Positions 50,394 to 62,400 of a stretch of 64,000 nt of DNA are shown piece by piece. The DNA lies in the NCBI GenBank assembly GCA_941918925.1, contig OW799234.1, positions 60,058,968-60,122,967 of the forward strand, written 5' to 3'. Below the pieces are notes generated by a model. The model had not been told where the DNA came from and searched no databases. It was given only the letters and a program-made list of their open reading frames with translations. Both the position numbers and the translations under genes were made by a program. Position 1 is the first letter of the stretch; each line of letters starts with the position of its first letter. This stretch comes from Phyto melanocephala (Eukaryota > Arthropoda > Insecta > Diptera > Rhinophoridae).

Positions 50394-50444
50394 TGTGAAG
50401 GGTATATAAGATTCGGCACGGCCGAATATAGCGCTCTTACTTGT
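50394..50444 (+). other. Second 3' terminus of the DINE-1-like element with hairpin
   Basis: TGTGAAGGGTATA at 50394-50406 and the hairpin TTCGGCACGGCCGAA at 50412-50426 are followed by GCTCTTACTTGT. Satellite sequence (TTAAAGTTGTTCTAG) resumes immediately, in register with the monomer broken at 48544. Confidence 0.85.
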
Positions 50445-53400
50445 TAAAGTTGTTCTAGAAAAAAGTATATTGAAAGAAACGGGATATGAGGAAATCTAGA
50501 TCATACCTTCCTCTACCGTGTCCATTTTTCCAATTTTTGGCACATCTCTTTATTTTGACCCAATTGACCAAAAAGTTATTTCAGTGACTTTCATACAATT
50601 AGTTTTTTTAAAAAGTTGTTCTAGAAAAAAGTATATTGAAAGAAACGGGATATGAGGAAATGTAGCCAGTACTATCCTCTGTAAAACGTGATTTTCCAAT
50701 TTTTGGCACATCTCTTTGTTTTGACCCAATTGACCAAAAAGTTATTTCAGTGACTTTCATACAATTAGTTTTTTGAAAAAGTTGTTCTAGAAAAAAGTAT
50801 ATTGAAAGAAACGTGGTATGAGGAAATGTAGCCAGTATCATCCCCTATCATACCTTATGTTCCCATTTTTGGCACATCTATTGTTTTTTACTCAATTGAC
50901 CAAAAAGTTATTTCAGTGACTTTCATACAATTAGTTTTTTTAAAAAGTTGTTTTAGAAAAAAGTATATTGAAAGAAACTTGATATGAGGAAATGTACATA
51001 GTACCATCTTCTATTATACGTCATGTTCCGATTTTTGGCACATCTCTTTATTTTGACCCAATTGACCAAAAAGTTATTTCAGTGACTTTTATACAATTAG
51101 TTTTTTGAAAAAGTTGTTCTAGAAAAAAGTATATTGAAAGAAACGTGGTATGAGAAGATGTAGCCAGTACCATCCTCTCTCATACCTCATGTTCCCATTT
51201 TTGGCGCATCTCTTTATTTTGACCCAATTGACCAATAAGTGATTTCAGTGACTTTCATACAATTAGTTTTTTTAAAAAGTTGTTCTAGAAAAAAGTATAT
51301 TGAAAGAAACGTGGTATGAGAAAATGTAGCCAGTACCATCCTCTATCATACCTCATGTTCCGATTTTTGGCACATCTATTTATTTTGACCCAATTGACCA
51401 AAAAGTTATTTCAGTGACTTTCATACAATAAGTTTTTTGAAAAAGTGTTCTAGAAAAAAGTATATTGAAAAAAACGTGGTATGAGCAAATGTAGCCAGTA
51501 CCATCTTCTATTATACTTCATTTTCTGATTTTTGGCACATCTCTTTATTTTGACCCAATTGACCAAAAAGTTATTTCAGTGACTTTCATATAAGTGATTT
51601 CAGTGACTTTCATAAAATTAGTTTTTTTAAAAAGTTGTTCTAGAAAAAAGTATATTGAAAGAAACGGGATATGAGGAAATCTAGATCATACCTTCCCCTA
51701 CCGTGTCCAATTTTCCACTTTTCGGCACATCTCTTTATTTTGACCCAATTGACCAAAAAGTGACTTTCATACAATTAGTTTTTTGAAAAAGTTGTTCTAG
51801 AAAAAAATATATTGAAAGAAACGTGGTATGACAAAATGTAGCCAGTACCATCCTCTATCATACCTCATGTTCCCATTTGAGGTATGAGAAAATGTAGCCA
51901 GTACCATCCTCTATCATACCTCATGTTCCTATTTTTGGCACATCTCTTTATTTTGACCCAATTGACCAAAAAGTTATTTCAGTGACTTTCATACAATTAG
52001 TTTTTTGAAAAAGTTGTTCTAGAAAAAATTATATTGAAAGAAACGGGATATGAGGAAATCTTGATCATACCTTCCTCTACCGTGTCCAATTTTCCAATTT
52101 TTGGCACATCTCTTTATTTTGACCCAATTGACCAATAAGTGATTTCAGTGACTTTCATAAAATTAGTTTTTTTAAAAAGTTGTTCTAGAAAGAAGTATAT
52201 TGAAAGAAACGGGATATGAGGAAATCTAGATCACACCTTCCTCTTCTGTGTCCAATTTTCCACTTTTCGGCACATCTCTTTATTTTGACCCAATTGACCA
52301 AAAAGTGACTTTCATACAATTAGTTTTTTGAAAAAGTTGTTCTAGAAAAAAATATATTGAAAGAAACGTGTTATGACAAAATGTAGCCAGTACAATCCTC
52401 TATCATACCTCATGTTCCCATTTGAGGTATGAGAAAATGTAGCCAGTACCATCCTCTATCATACCTCATGTTCCTATTTTTGGCACATCTCTTTATTTTG
52501 ACCCAATTGACCAAAAAGTGACTTTCATACAATTAGTTTTTTGAAAAAGTTGTTCTAGAAAAAAATATATTGAAAGAAACGTGTTATGACAAAATGTAGC
52601 CAGTACCATCCTCTATCATACCTCATGTTCCCATTTGAGGTATGAGAAAATGTAGCCAGTACCATCCTCTATCATACCTCATGTTCCTATTTTTGGCACA
52701 TCTCTTTATTTTGACCCAATTGACCAAAAAGTTATTTCAGTGACTCATACAATTAGTTTTTTGAAAAAGTTGTTCTAGAAAAAATTATATTGAAAGAAAC
52801 GGGATATGAGGAAATCTAGATCATACCTTCCTCTACCGTGTCCAATTTTCCAATTTTTGGCACATCTCTTTATTTTGACCCAATTGACCAATAAGTGATT
52901 TCAGTGACTTTCATAAAATTAGTTTTTTTAAAAAGTTGTTCTAGAAAGAAGTATATTGAAAGAAACGGGATATGAGGAAATCTAGATCACACCTTCCTTT
53001 ACTGTGTCCAATTTTCCACTTTTCGGCACATCTCTTTATTTTGACCCAATTGACCAAAAAGTTATTTCAGTGACTTTCATAAAATTAGTTTTTTGAAAAA
53101 GTTGTTCTAGAAAAAAGTATACTGAAAGAAACGTGGTATGAGAAAATGTAGCCAGTACCATCCTCTATCATTACTCATGTTCCTATTTTTGGCACATCTC
53201 TTTATTTTGACCCAATTGACCATAAAGTGATTTCAGTGACTCTCATACAATTAGTTTTTTTAAAAGGTTGTTCTAGAAAAAAGTATATTGAAAGAAACGA
53301 GGTATGAGGAAATGTAGCCAGTACCATCCTCTGTTAAACGTGATTTTCCGATTTTTGGCACTTCTCTTTATTTTGACCCAATTGACCATAAAGTGATTTC

Positions 53401-56400
53401 AGTGACTTTCATAAAATTAGTTTTTTTAAAAAGTTGTTCTGGAAAAAAGTATATTGAAAGAAACGGGATATGAGGAAATTTAGATCATACCTTATTCTAA
53501 CGTGTCCAATTTTCCAATTTTTGGCACATCTCTTTATTTTGACCCAACTGACCAAAAAGTTATTTCAGTGACTTTTATACAATTAGTTTTTTTAAAAAGT
53601 TGTTCTAGAAAAAAGTATATTGAAAGAAACGTGGTATGAGAAAATGTAGCCAGTACCATCCTCTATCATACTGCCATTTTTGGCACATCTCTTTATTTTG
53701 ACCCAATTGACCAAAAAGTTATTTCAGTGACTTTCATAAAATTAGTTTTTTTAAAAAGTTGTTCTAGAAAAAAGTATATTGGTAGAAACGGGATATGAGG
53801 AAATTTAGCCAGTACCATGTTCTATCATACCTCATTTTCTAAATTTTGGCACATCTCTTTAGTTTGACCCAATTGACCATAAAGTGATATCAGTGACTTT
53901 CATAAAATTAGTTTTTTTAAAAAGTTGTTCTAGAAAAAAGTATATTGATAGAAACGGGATATGAGGAAATTTAGATCATACCTTTCTCTACCGTGTCCAA
54001 TTTTCAAATTTTTGGCACATCTCTTTGTTTTGACCCAATTGACCAATAAGTGATTTCACTGACTTTCATAAAATTAGTTTTTTTTTAAAGTTGTTCTAGA
54101 AAAAAGTATATTGAAAGAAACGGGATATGAGGAAATCTAGATCATACCTTCCTCTACCGTGTCCGTTTTTCCAATTTTTGGCACATCTCTTTATTTTGAC
54201 CCAATTGACCAAAAAGTTATTTGAGTGACTTTCATACAATTAGTTTTTTTAAAAAGTTGTTCTAGAAAAAAGTATGTTGAAAGAAACGGGATATGAGGAA
54301 ATCTAGATCATACCTTCCTCTACCGTCTTCAATTTTCAAATTTTTGGCACATCTCTTTATTTTGACCCAATTGACCAAAAAGTTATTTCAGTGACTTTCA
54401 TACAATTAGTTTTTTTTTAAAAAGTTGTTCTAGAAAAAAGTATATTGAAAGAAACGGGATATGAGGAAATCTAGATCATACCTTCCTCTACCGTGTCCAT
54501 TTTTCCAATTTTTGGCACATCTCTTTGTTTTGACCCAATTGACCAAAAAGTTATTTCAGTGACTTTCATACAATTAGTTTTTTGAAAAAGTTGTTCTAGA
54601 AAAAAGTATATTGAAAGAAACGTATTATGAGAAAATGTAGCCAGTACCATCCTCTATCATACCTCATGTTCCCATTTTTGGCACATCTCTTTATTTTGAC
54701 CCAATTGACCATAAAGTGATTTCAGTGACTTTCATAAAATTAGTTTTTTTAAAAAGTTGTTCTAGAAAGAAGTATATTGAAAGAAACGGGATATGAGGAA
54801 ATCTAGATCACACCTTCCTCTACTGTGTCCAATTTTCCACTTTTCGGCACATCTCTTTATTTTGACCCAATTGACCAAAAAGTTATTTCAGTGACTTTCA
54901 TAAAATTAGTTTTTTGAAAAAGTTGTTCTAGAAAAAAGTATACTGAAAGAAACGTCGTATGAGAAAATGTAGCCAGTACCATCCTCTATCATACCTCATG
55001 TTCCTATTTTTGGCACATCTCTTTATTTTGACCCAATTGACCATAAAGTGATTTCAGTGACTTTCATAAAATTAGTTTTTTAAAAAAGTTGTTCTAGAAA
55101 AAAGTATATTGAAAGAAACGTATTATGAGAAAATGTAGCCAGTACCATCCTCTATCATACCTCATGTTCCTATTTTTGGCACATCTCTTTATTTTGACCC
55201 AATTGACCATAAAGTGATTTGAGTGACTCTCATACAATTAGTTTTTTTAAAAGGTTGTTCTAGAAAAAAGTATATTGAAAGAAACGAGGTATGAGGAAAT
55301 GTAGCCAGTACCATCCTCTGTTAAACGCGATTTTCCGATTTTTGGCACTTCTCTTTATTTTGACCCAATTGACCATAAAGTGATTTCAGTGACTTTCATA
55401 AAATTAGTTTTTTTAAAAAGTTGTTCTGGAAAAAAGTATATTGAAAGAAACGGGATATAAGGAAATCTAGATCATACATTATTCTAACGTGTCCAATTTT
55501 CCAATTTTCGGCACATCTCTTTGTTTTGACCCAACTGACCAAAAAGTTATTTCAGTGACTTTTATACAATTAGTTTTTTTAAAAAGTTGTTCTAGAAAAA
55601 AGTATATTGAAAGAAACGTGGTATGAGAAAATGTAGCCAGTACCATCCTCTATCATACCTCATGTTCCCATTTTTGGCACATCTCTTTATTTTGACCCAA
55701 TTGACCAAAAAGTTATTTCAGTGACTTTCATACAATTAGTTTTTTTAAAAAGTTGTTCTAGAAAAAAGTATATTGGTAGAAACGGGATATGAGGAAATTT
55801 AGCCAGTACCAAGTTCTATCACACCTCATTTTCTAAATTTTGGCACATCTCTTTAGTTTGACCCAATTGACCATAAAGTGATTTCAGTGACTTTCATAAA
55901 ATTAGTTTTTTTAAAAAGTTGTTCTAGAAAAAAGTATACTGATAGAAACGGGATATGAGGAAATCTAGATCATACCTTCCTCTACCGTGTGCAATTTTCA
56001 AATTTTTGGCACATCTCTTTGTTTTGACCCAATTGACCAATAAGTGATTTCACTGACTTTCATAAAATTAGTTTTTTTTAAAGTTGTTCTAGAAAAAAGT
56101 ATATTGAAAGAAACGGGATATGAGGAAATCTAGATCATACCTTCCTCTACCGTGTCCATTTTTCTAATTTTTGGCACATCTCTTTATTTTGACCCAATTG
56201 ACCAAAAAGTTATTTGAGTGACTTTCATACAAATAGTTTTTTTAAAAAGTTGTTCTAGAAAAAAGTATATTGAAAGAAACGGGATATGAGGAAATGTAGC
56301 CAGTAATATCCTCTGTTAAACGTGATTTTCCGATTTTTGGCACTTCTCTTTATTTTGACCCAATTGACCATAAAGTGATTTCAGTGACTTTTATACAATT

Positions 56401-59400
56401 AGTTTTCTTAAAAAGTTGTTCTAGAAAAAAGTATATTAAAAGAAACGGGATATGAGGATATCAAGATCATACCTTGTTCTACCGTGCCAAATTTTCCAAT
56501 TTTTGGCACATCTCTTTGTTTTGACCCAATTGACCAAAAAGTTATTTCAGTGACTTTCATACAATTAGTTTTTTGAAAAAGTTGTTCTAGAAAAAAGTAT
56601 ATTGAAAGAAACGTGGTATGAGGAAATGTAGCCAGTATCATCCCCTATCATACCTTATGTTTCCATTTTTGGCACATCTATTTTTTTTGACCCAATTGAC
56701 CAAAAAGTTATTTCAGTGACTTTCATACAATTAGTTTTTTTAAAAAGTTGTTTTAGAAAAAAGTATATTGAAAGAAACTTGATATGAGGAAATGTACCCA
56801 GTACCATCTTCTATTATACGTCATGTTCCGATTTTTGGCACATCTCTTTATTTTGACCCAATTGACCAAAAAGTTATTTCAGTGACTTTTATACAATTAG
56901 TTTTTTGAAAAAGTTGTTCTAGAAAAAAGTATATTGAAAAAAACGTGGTATGAGAAAATGTAGCCAGTACCATCCTCTCTCATACCTCATGTTCCCATTT
57001 TTGGCGCATCTCTTTATTTTGACCCAATTGACCAATAAGTGATTTCAGTGACTTTCATACAATTAGTTTTTTTAAAAAGTTGTTCTAGAAAAAAGTATAT
57101 TGAAAGAAACGTGGTATGAGAAAATGTAGCCAGTACCATCCTCTATCATACCTCATGTTCCGATTTTTGGCACATCTATTTATTTTGACCCAATTGACCA
57201 AAAAGTTATTTCAGTGACTTTCATACAATAAGTTTTTTGAAAAAGTGTTCTAGAAAAAAGTATATTGAAAGAAACGTGGTATGAGCAAATGTAGCCAGTA
57301 CCATCTTCTATTATACTTCATTTTCTGATTTTTGGCACATCTCTTTATTTTGACCCAATTGACCAAAAAGTTATTTCAGTGACTTTCATACAATTAGTTT
57401 TTTTTAAAAAGTTGTTCTAGAAAAAATTATATTGAAAGAAACGGGATAAGAGGAAATCTAGATCATACCTTCCTCTACCGTGTCCAATTTTCCAATTTTT
57501 GGCACATCTCTATATTTTGACCCAATTGACCAATAAGTGATTTCAGTGACTTTCATAAAATTAGTTTTTTTAAAAAGTTGTTCTAGAAAAAAGTATATTG
57601 AAAGAAACGGGATATGAGGAAATCTAGATCATACCTTCCCCTACCGTGTCCAATTTTCCACTTTTCGGCACATCTCTTTATTTTGACCCAATTGACCAAA
57701 AAGTGACTTTCATACAATTAGTTTTTTGAAAAAGTTGTTTTAGAAAAAAATATATTGAAAGAAACGTGGTATGACAAAATGTAGCCAGTACCATCCTCTA
57801 TCATACCTCATGTTCTTATTTTAGGCACATCCCTTTATTTTGACCCAATTGACCAAAAAGTTATTTCAGTGACTTTCATACAATTAGTTTTTTGAAAAAG
57901 TCGTTCTAGAAAAAAGTATATTGAAAGAAACGTGGTATGAGGAAATGTAGCCAGTACCATCTTCTGTTAAACGTAATTTTTCGATTTTTGGCACTTCTCT
58001 TTATTTTGACCCAATTGACCATAAAGTGATTTCAGAGACTTTCATACAATTAGTTTTTTTTAAAAAGTTGTTCTAGAAAAAAGTATATTGAAAGAAACGG
58101 GATATGAGAAAATCTAGATCATACCTCATTCTACCGTATCCAATTTTCCAATTTTTGGCACATCTCTTTATCTTGACCCAATTGATCAAAAAGTTATTTC
58201 AGTGACTTTCATACAATTAGTTTTTTGAAAAAGTTGTTCTAGAAAAAAGTATATTGAAAGAAACGTGGTATAAGAAAATGTAGCCAGTACCATCTTCTAT
58301 CACACCTCATGTTCCCATTTTTGGCACATCTCTTTATTTTGACCCAATTGACCAAAAAAGTTATTTCAGTGACTTTCATACAATTAGTTTTTTTTAAAAG
58401 TTGTTCTAGAAAAAGTATATTGAAAGAAACAGGATATAAGAAAATCTAGATCATACCTTCCTCTACCGTGTCCAATTTTCAAATTTGTGGCACATCTCTT
58501 TATTTTGACCCAATTGACCAAAAAGTGACTTTCATACAATTAGTTTTTTGAAAAAGTTGTTCTAGAAAAAAATATATTGAAAGAAACGTGGTATGACAAA
58601 ATGTAGCCAGTACCATCCTCTATCATACCTCATGTTCCCATTTGAGGTATGAGAAAATGTAGCCAGTACCATCCTCTATCATACCTCATGTTCCTATTTT
58701 TGGCACATCTCTTTATTTTGACCCAATTGACCAAAAAGTTATTTCAGTGACTCATACAATTAGTTTTTTGAAAAAGTTGTTCTAGAAAAAATTATATTGA
58801 AAGAAACGGGATATGAGGAAATCTAGATCATACCTTCCTCTACCGTGTCCAATTTTCCAATTTTTGGCACATCTCTTTATTTTGACCCAATTGACCAATA
58901 AGTGATTTCAGTGACTTTCATAAAATTAGTTTTTTTAAAAAGTTGTTCTAGAAAGAAGTATATTGAAAGAAACGGGATATGAGGAAATCTAGATCACACC
59001 TTCCTCTACTGTGTCCAATTTTCCACTTTTCGGCACATCTCTTTATTTTGACCCAATTGACCAAAAAGTGACTTTCATACAATTAGTTTTTTGAAAAAGT
59101 TGTTCTAGAAAAAAATATATTGAAAGAAACGTGGTATGACACAATGTAGCCAGTACCATCCTCTATCATACCTCATGTTCCCATTTGAGGTATGAGAAAA
59201 TGTAGCCAGTACCATCCTCTATCATACCTCATGTTCCTATTTTTGGCACATCTCTGTATTTTGACCCAATTGACCAAAAAGTTATTTCAGTGACTTTCAT
59301 ACAATTAGTTTTTTGAAAAAGTTGTTCTAAGCAAAAGTATATTGAAAGAAACGTGGTAAGAGAAAATGTAGCCAGTACCATCCTCTATCAGACCTCATGT

Positions 59401-62400
59401 TCCCATTTTTGGCACATCTCTTTATTTTGACCCAATTGACCATAAAGTGATTTCAGTGACTTTCATAAAATTAGTTTTTTTAAAAAGTTGTTCTAGAAAG
59501 AAGTATATTGAAAGAAACGGGATATGAGGAAATCTAGATCACACCTTCCTCTACCGTATCCAATTTTCCACTTTTCGGCACATCTCTTTATTTTGACCCA
59601 ATTGACCAAAAAGTTATTTCAGTGACTTTCATAAAATTAGTTTTTTGAAAAAGTTGTTCTAGAAAAAAGTATACTGAAAGAAACGTGGTATGAGAAAATG
59701 TAGCCAGTACCATCCTCTATCATACCTCATGTTCCTATTTTTGGCACATCTCTTTATTTTGACCCAATTGACCATAAAGTGATTTCAGTGACTTTCATAA
59801 AATTAGTTTTTTTAAAAAGTTGTTCTAGAAAAAAGTATATTGAAAGAAACGTATTATGAGAAAATGTAGCCAGTACCATCCTCTATCATACCTCATGTTC
59901 CTATTTTTGGCACATCTCTTTATTTTGACCCAATTGACCATAAAGTGATTTGAGTGACTCTCATACAATTAGTTTTTTTAAAAGGTTGTTCTAGAAAAAA
60001 GTATATTGAAAGAAACGAGGTATGAGGAAATGTAGCCAGTACCATCCTCTGTTAAACGTGTTTTTCCGATTTTTGGCACTTCTCTTTATTTTGACCCAAT
60101 TGACCATAAAGTGATTTCAGTGACTTTCATAAAATTAGTTTTTTTAAAAAGTTGTTCTGGAAAAAAGTATATTGAAAGAAACGGGATATGAGGAAATCTA
60201 GATCATACCTTATTCTAACGTGTCCAATTTTCCAATTTTTGGCACATCTCTTTATTTTGACCCAACTGACCAAAAACTTATTTCAGTGACTTTTATACAA
60301 TTAGTTTTTTTAAAAAGTTGTTCTAGAAAAAAGTATATTGAAAGAAACGTGGTATGACAAAATGTAGCCAGTACCATCCTCTATCATACCTTATGTTCCC
60401 ATTTTTGGCACATCTCTTTATTTTGACCCAATTGACCAAAAAGTTATTTCAGTGACTTTCATACAATTAGTTTTTTTAAAAAGTTGTTCTAGAAAAAAGT
60501 ATATTGGTAGAAACGGGATATGAGGAAATTTAGCCAGTACCAAGTTCTATCATACCTCATTTTCTAAATTTTGGCACATCTCTTTAGTTTGACCCAATTG
60601 ACCATAAAGTGATTTCAGTGACTTTAAAAAATTAGTTTTTTTAAAAAGTTGTTCTAGAAAAAAGTATATTGATAGAAACGGGATATGAGGAAATCTAGAT
60701 CATACCTTTCTCTACCGTGTCCAATTTTCAAATTTTTGGCACATCTCTTTGTTTTGACCCAATTGACCAATAAGTGATTTCACTGACTTTCATAAAATTT
60801 GTTTTTTTTTAAAGTTGTTCTAGAAAAAAGTATATTGAAAGAAACGGGATATGAGGAAATCTAGATCATACCTTCCTCTACCGTGTCCATTTTTCCAATT
60901 TTTGGCACATCTCTTTATTTTGACCCAATTGACCAAAAAGTTATTTGAGTGACTTTCATACAATTAGTTTTTTTAAAAAGTTGTTCTAGAAAAAAGTATA
61001 TTGAAAGAAACGGGATATGAGGAAATCTAGATCAGACCTTCCTCTACCGTCTTCAATTTTCAAATTTTTGGCACATCTCTTTATTTTGACCCAATTGACC
61101 AAAAAGTTATTTCAGTGACTTTCATACAATTAGTTTTTTTTTAAAAAGTTGTTCTAGAAAAAAGTATATTGAAAGAAACGGGATATGAGGAAATCTAGAT
61201 CATACCTTCCTCTACCGTGTCCAATTTTCCAATTTTTGGCACATCTCTTTATTTTGACCCAATTGACCGAAAAGTTATTTCAGTGACTTTCACACAATTA
61301 GTTTTTTAAAAAAGTTGTTCTAGAAAAAAGTTTATTGAAAGAAACGTGGTATGAGGAAATGTAGCCAGTACTATCCTCTGTTAAACGTGATTTTCTGATT
61401 TTTGGCACTTCTCTTTATTTTGACCCAATTGACCATAAAGTGATTTCAGTAAAGTGATTTTCTTAAAAAGTTGTTCTAGAAAAAAGTATATTAAAAGAAA
61501 CGGGATATGAGGATATCAAGATCATACCTTGTTCTACCGTGCCAAATTTTCTAATGTTTGGCACATCTCTTTATTTTGACCCAATTGACCAAAAAGTTAT
61601 TTCAGTGACTTTCATACAATTAGTTTTTTTAAAAAGTTGTTCTAGAAAAAAGTATATTGAAAGAAACGTGGTATGAGAAAATGTAGCCAGTACCATCCTC
61701 TCTCATACCTCATGTTCCCATTTTTGGCGCATCTCTTTATTTTGACCCAATTGACCAATAAGTGATTTCAGTGACTTTCATACAATTAGTTTTTTTAAAA
61801 AGTTGTTCTAGAAAAAAGTATATTGAAAGAAACGTGGTATGAGAAAATGTAGCCAGTACCATCCTCTATCATACCTCATGTTCCCATTTTTGGCACATCT
61901 ATTTATTTTGACCCAATTGACCAAAAAATTATTTCAGTGACTTTCATACAATTAGTTTTTTGAAAAAGTTGTTCTAGAAAAAAGTATATTGAAAGAAACG
62001 TGGTATGAGCAAATGTAGCCAGTACCGTCTTCTATTATACTTCATTTTCTGATTTTTGGCACATCTGTTTATTTTGACCTAAAAGTTATTTCAGTGACTT
62101 TCATACAATTAGTTTTTTTTAAAAAGTTGTTCTAGAAAAAATTATATTGAAAGAAACGGGATATGAGGAAATCTAGATCAAACCTTCCTCTACCGTGTCC
62201 AATTTTCCAATTTTTGGCACATCTCTTTATTTTGACCCAATTGACCAATAAGTGATTTCAGTGACTTTCATAAAATTAGTTTTTTTAAAAAGTTGTTCTA
62301 GAAAAAAGTATATTGAAAGAAACGGGATATGAGGAAATCTAGATCATACCTTCCCCTACCGTGTCCAATTTTCCACTTTTCGGCACATCTCTTTATTTTG

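Larger units (their letters stand above)
48545..50444 (+). mobile_element. DINE-1/mini-me-like (Helitron-like, non-autonomous) element, partly duplicated and with a nested repeat
   Basis: The element starts GTTTATACCCTTCACA and ends GCTCTTACTTG-T, inside the T-run of a satellite monomer. It has the family's hallmarks: a 13-bp subterminal repeat (TATACCCTTCACA) inverted near the 3' end, a TTTCCGACC...ATAAAGTATATA core, a (GTCY)n tract, and a GC-rich hairpin about 20-25 nt before the end. No transposase or Rep/helicase frame is present. The 3' part occurs twice: 48945-49371 and 49373-50444 both run from a GTGGCATxGAATCCCA stretch through A/T tracts to the hairpin and CTTACTTGTT or TTTACTTGTT. 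The second copy is interrupted by another repeat. Strand is given by this start-to-end order. Family naming is from memory. Confidence 0.8.
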
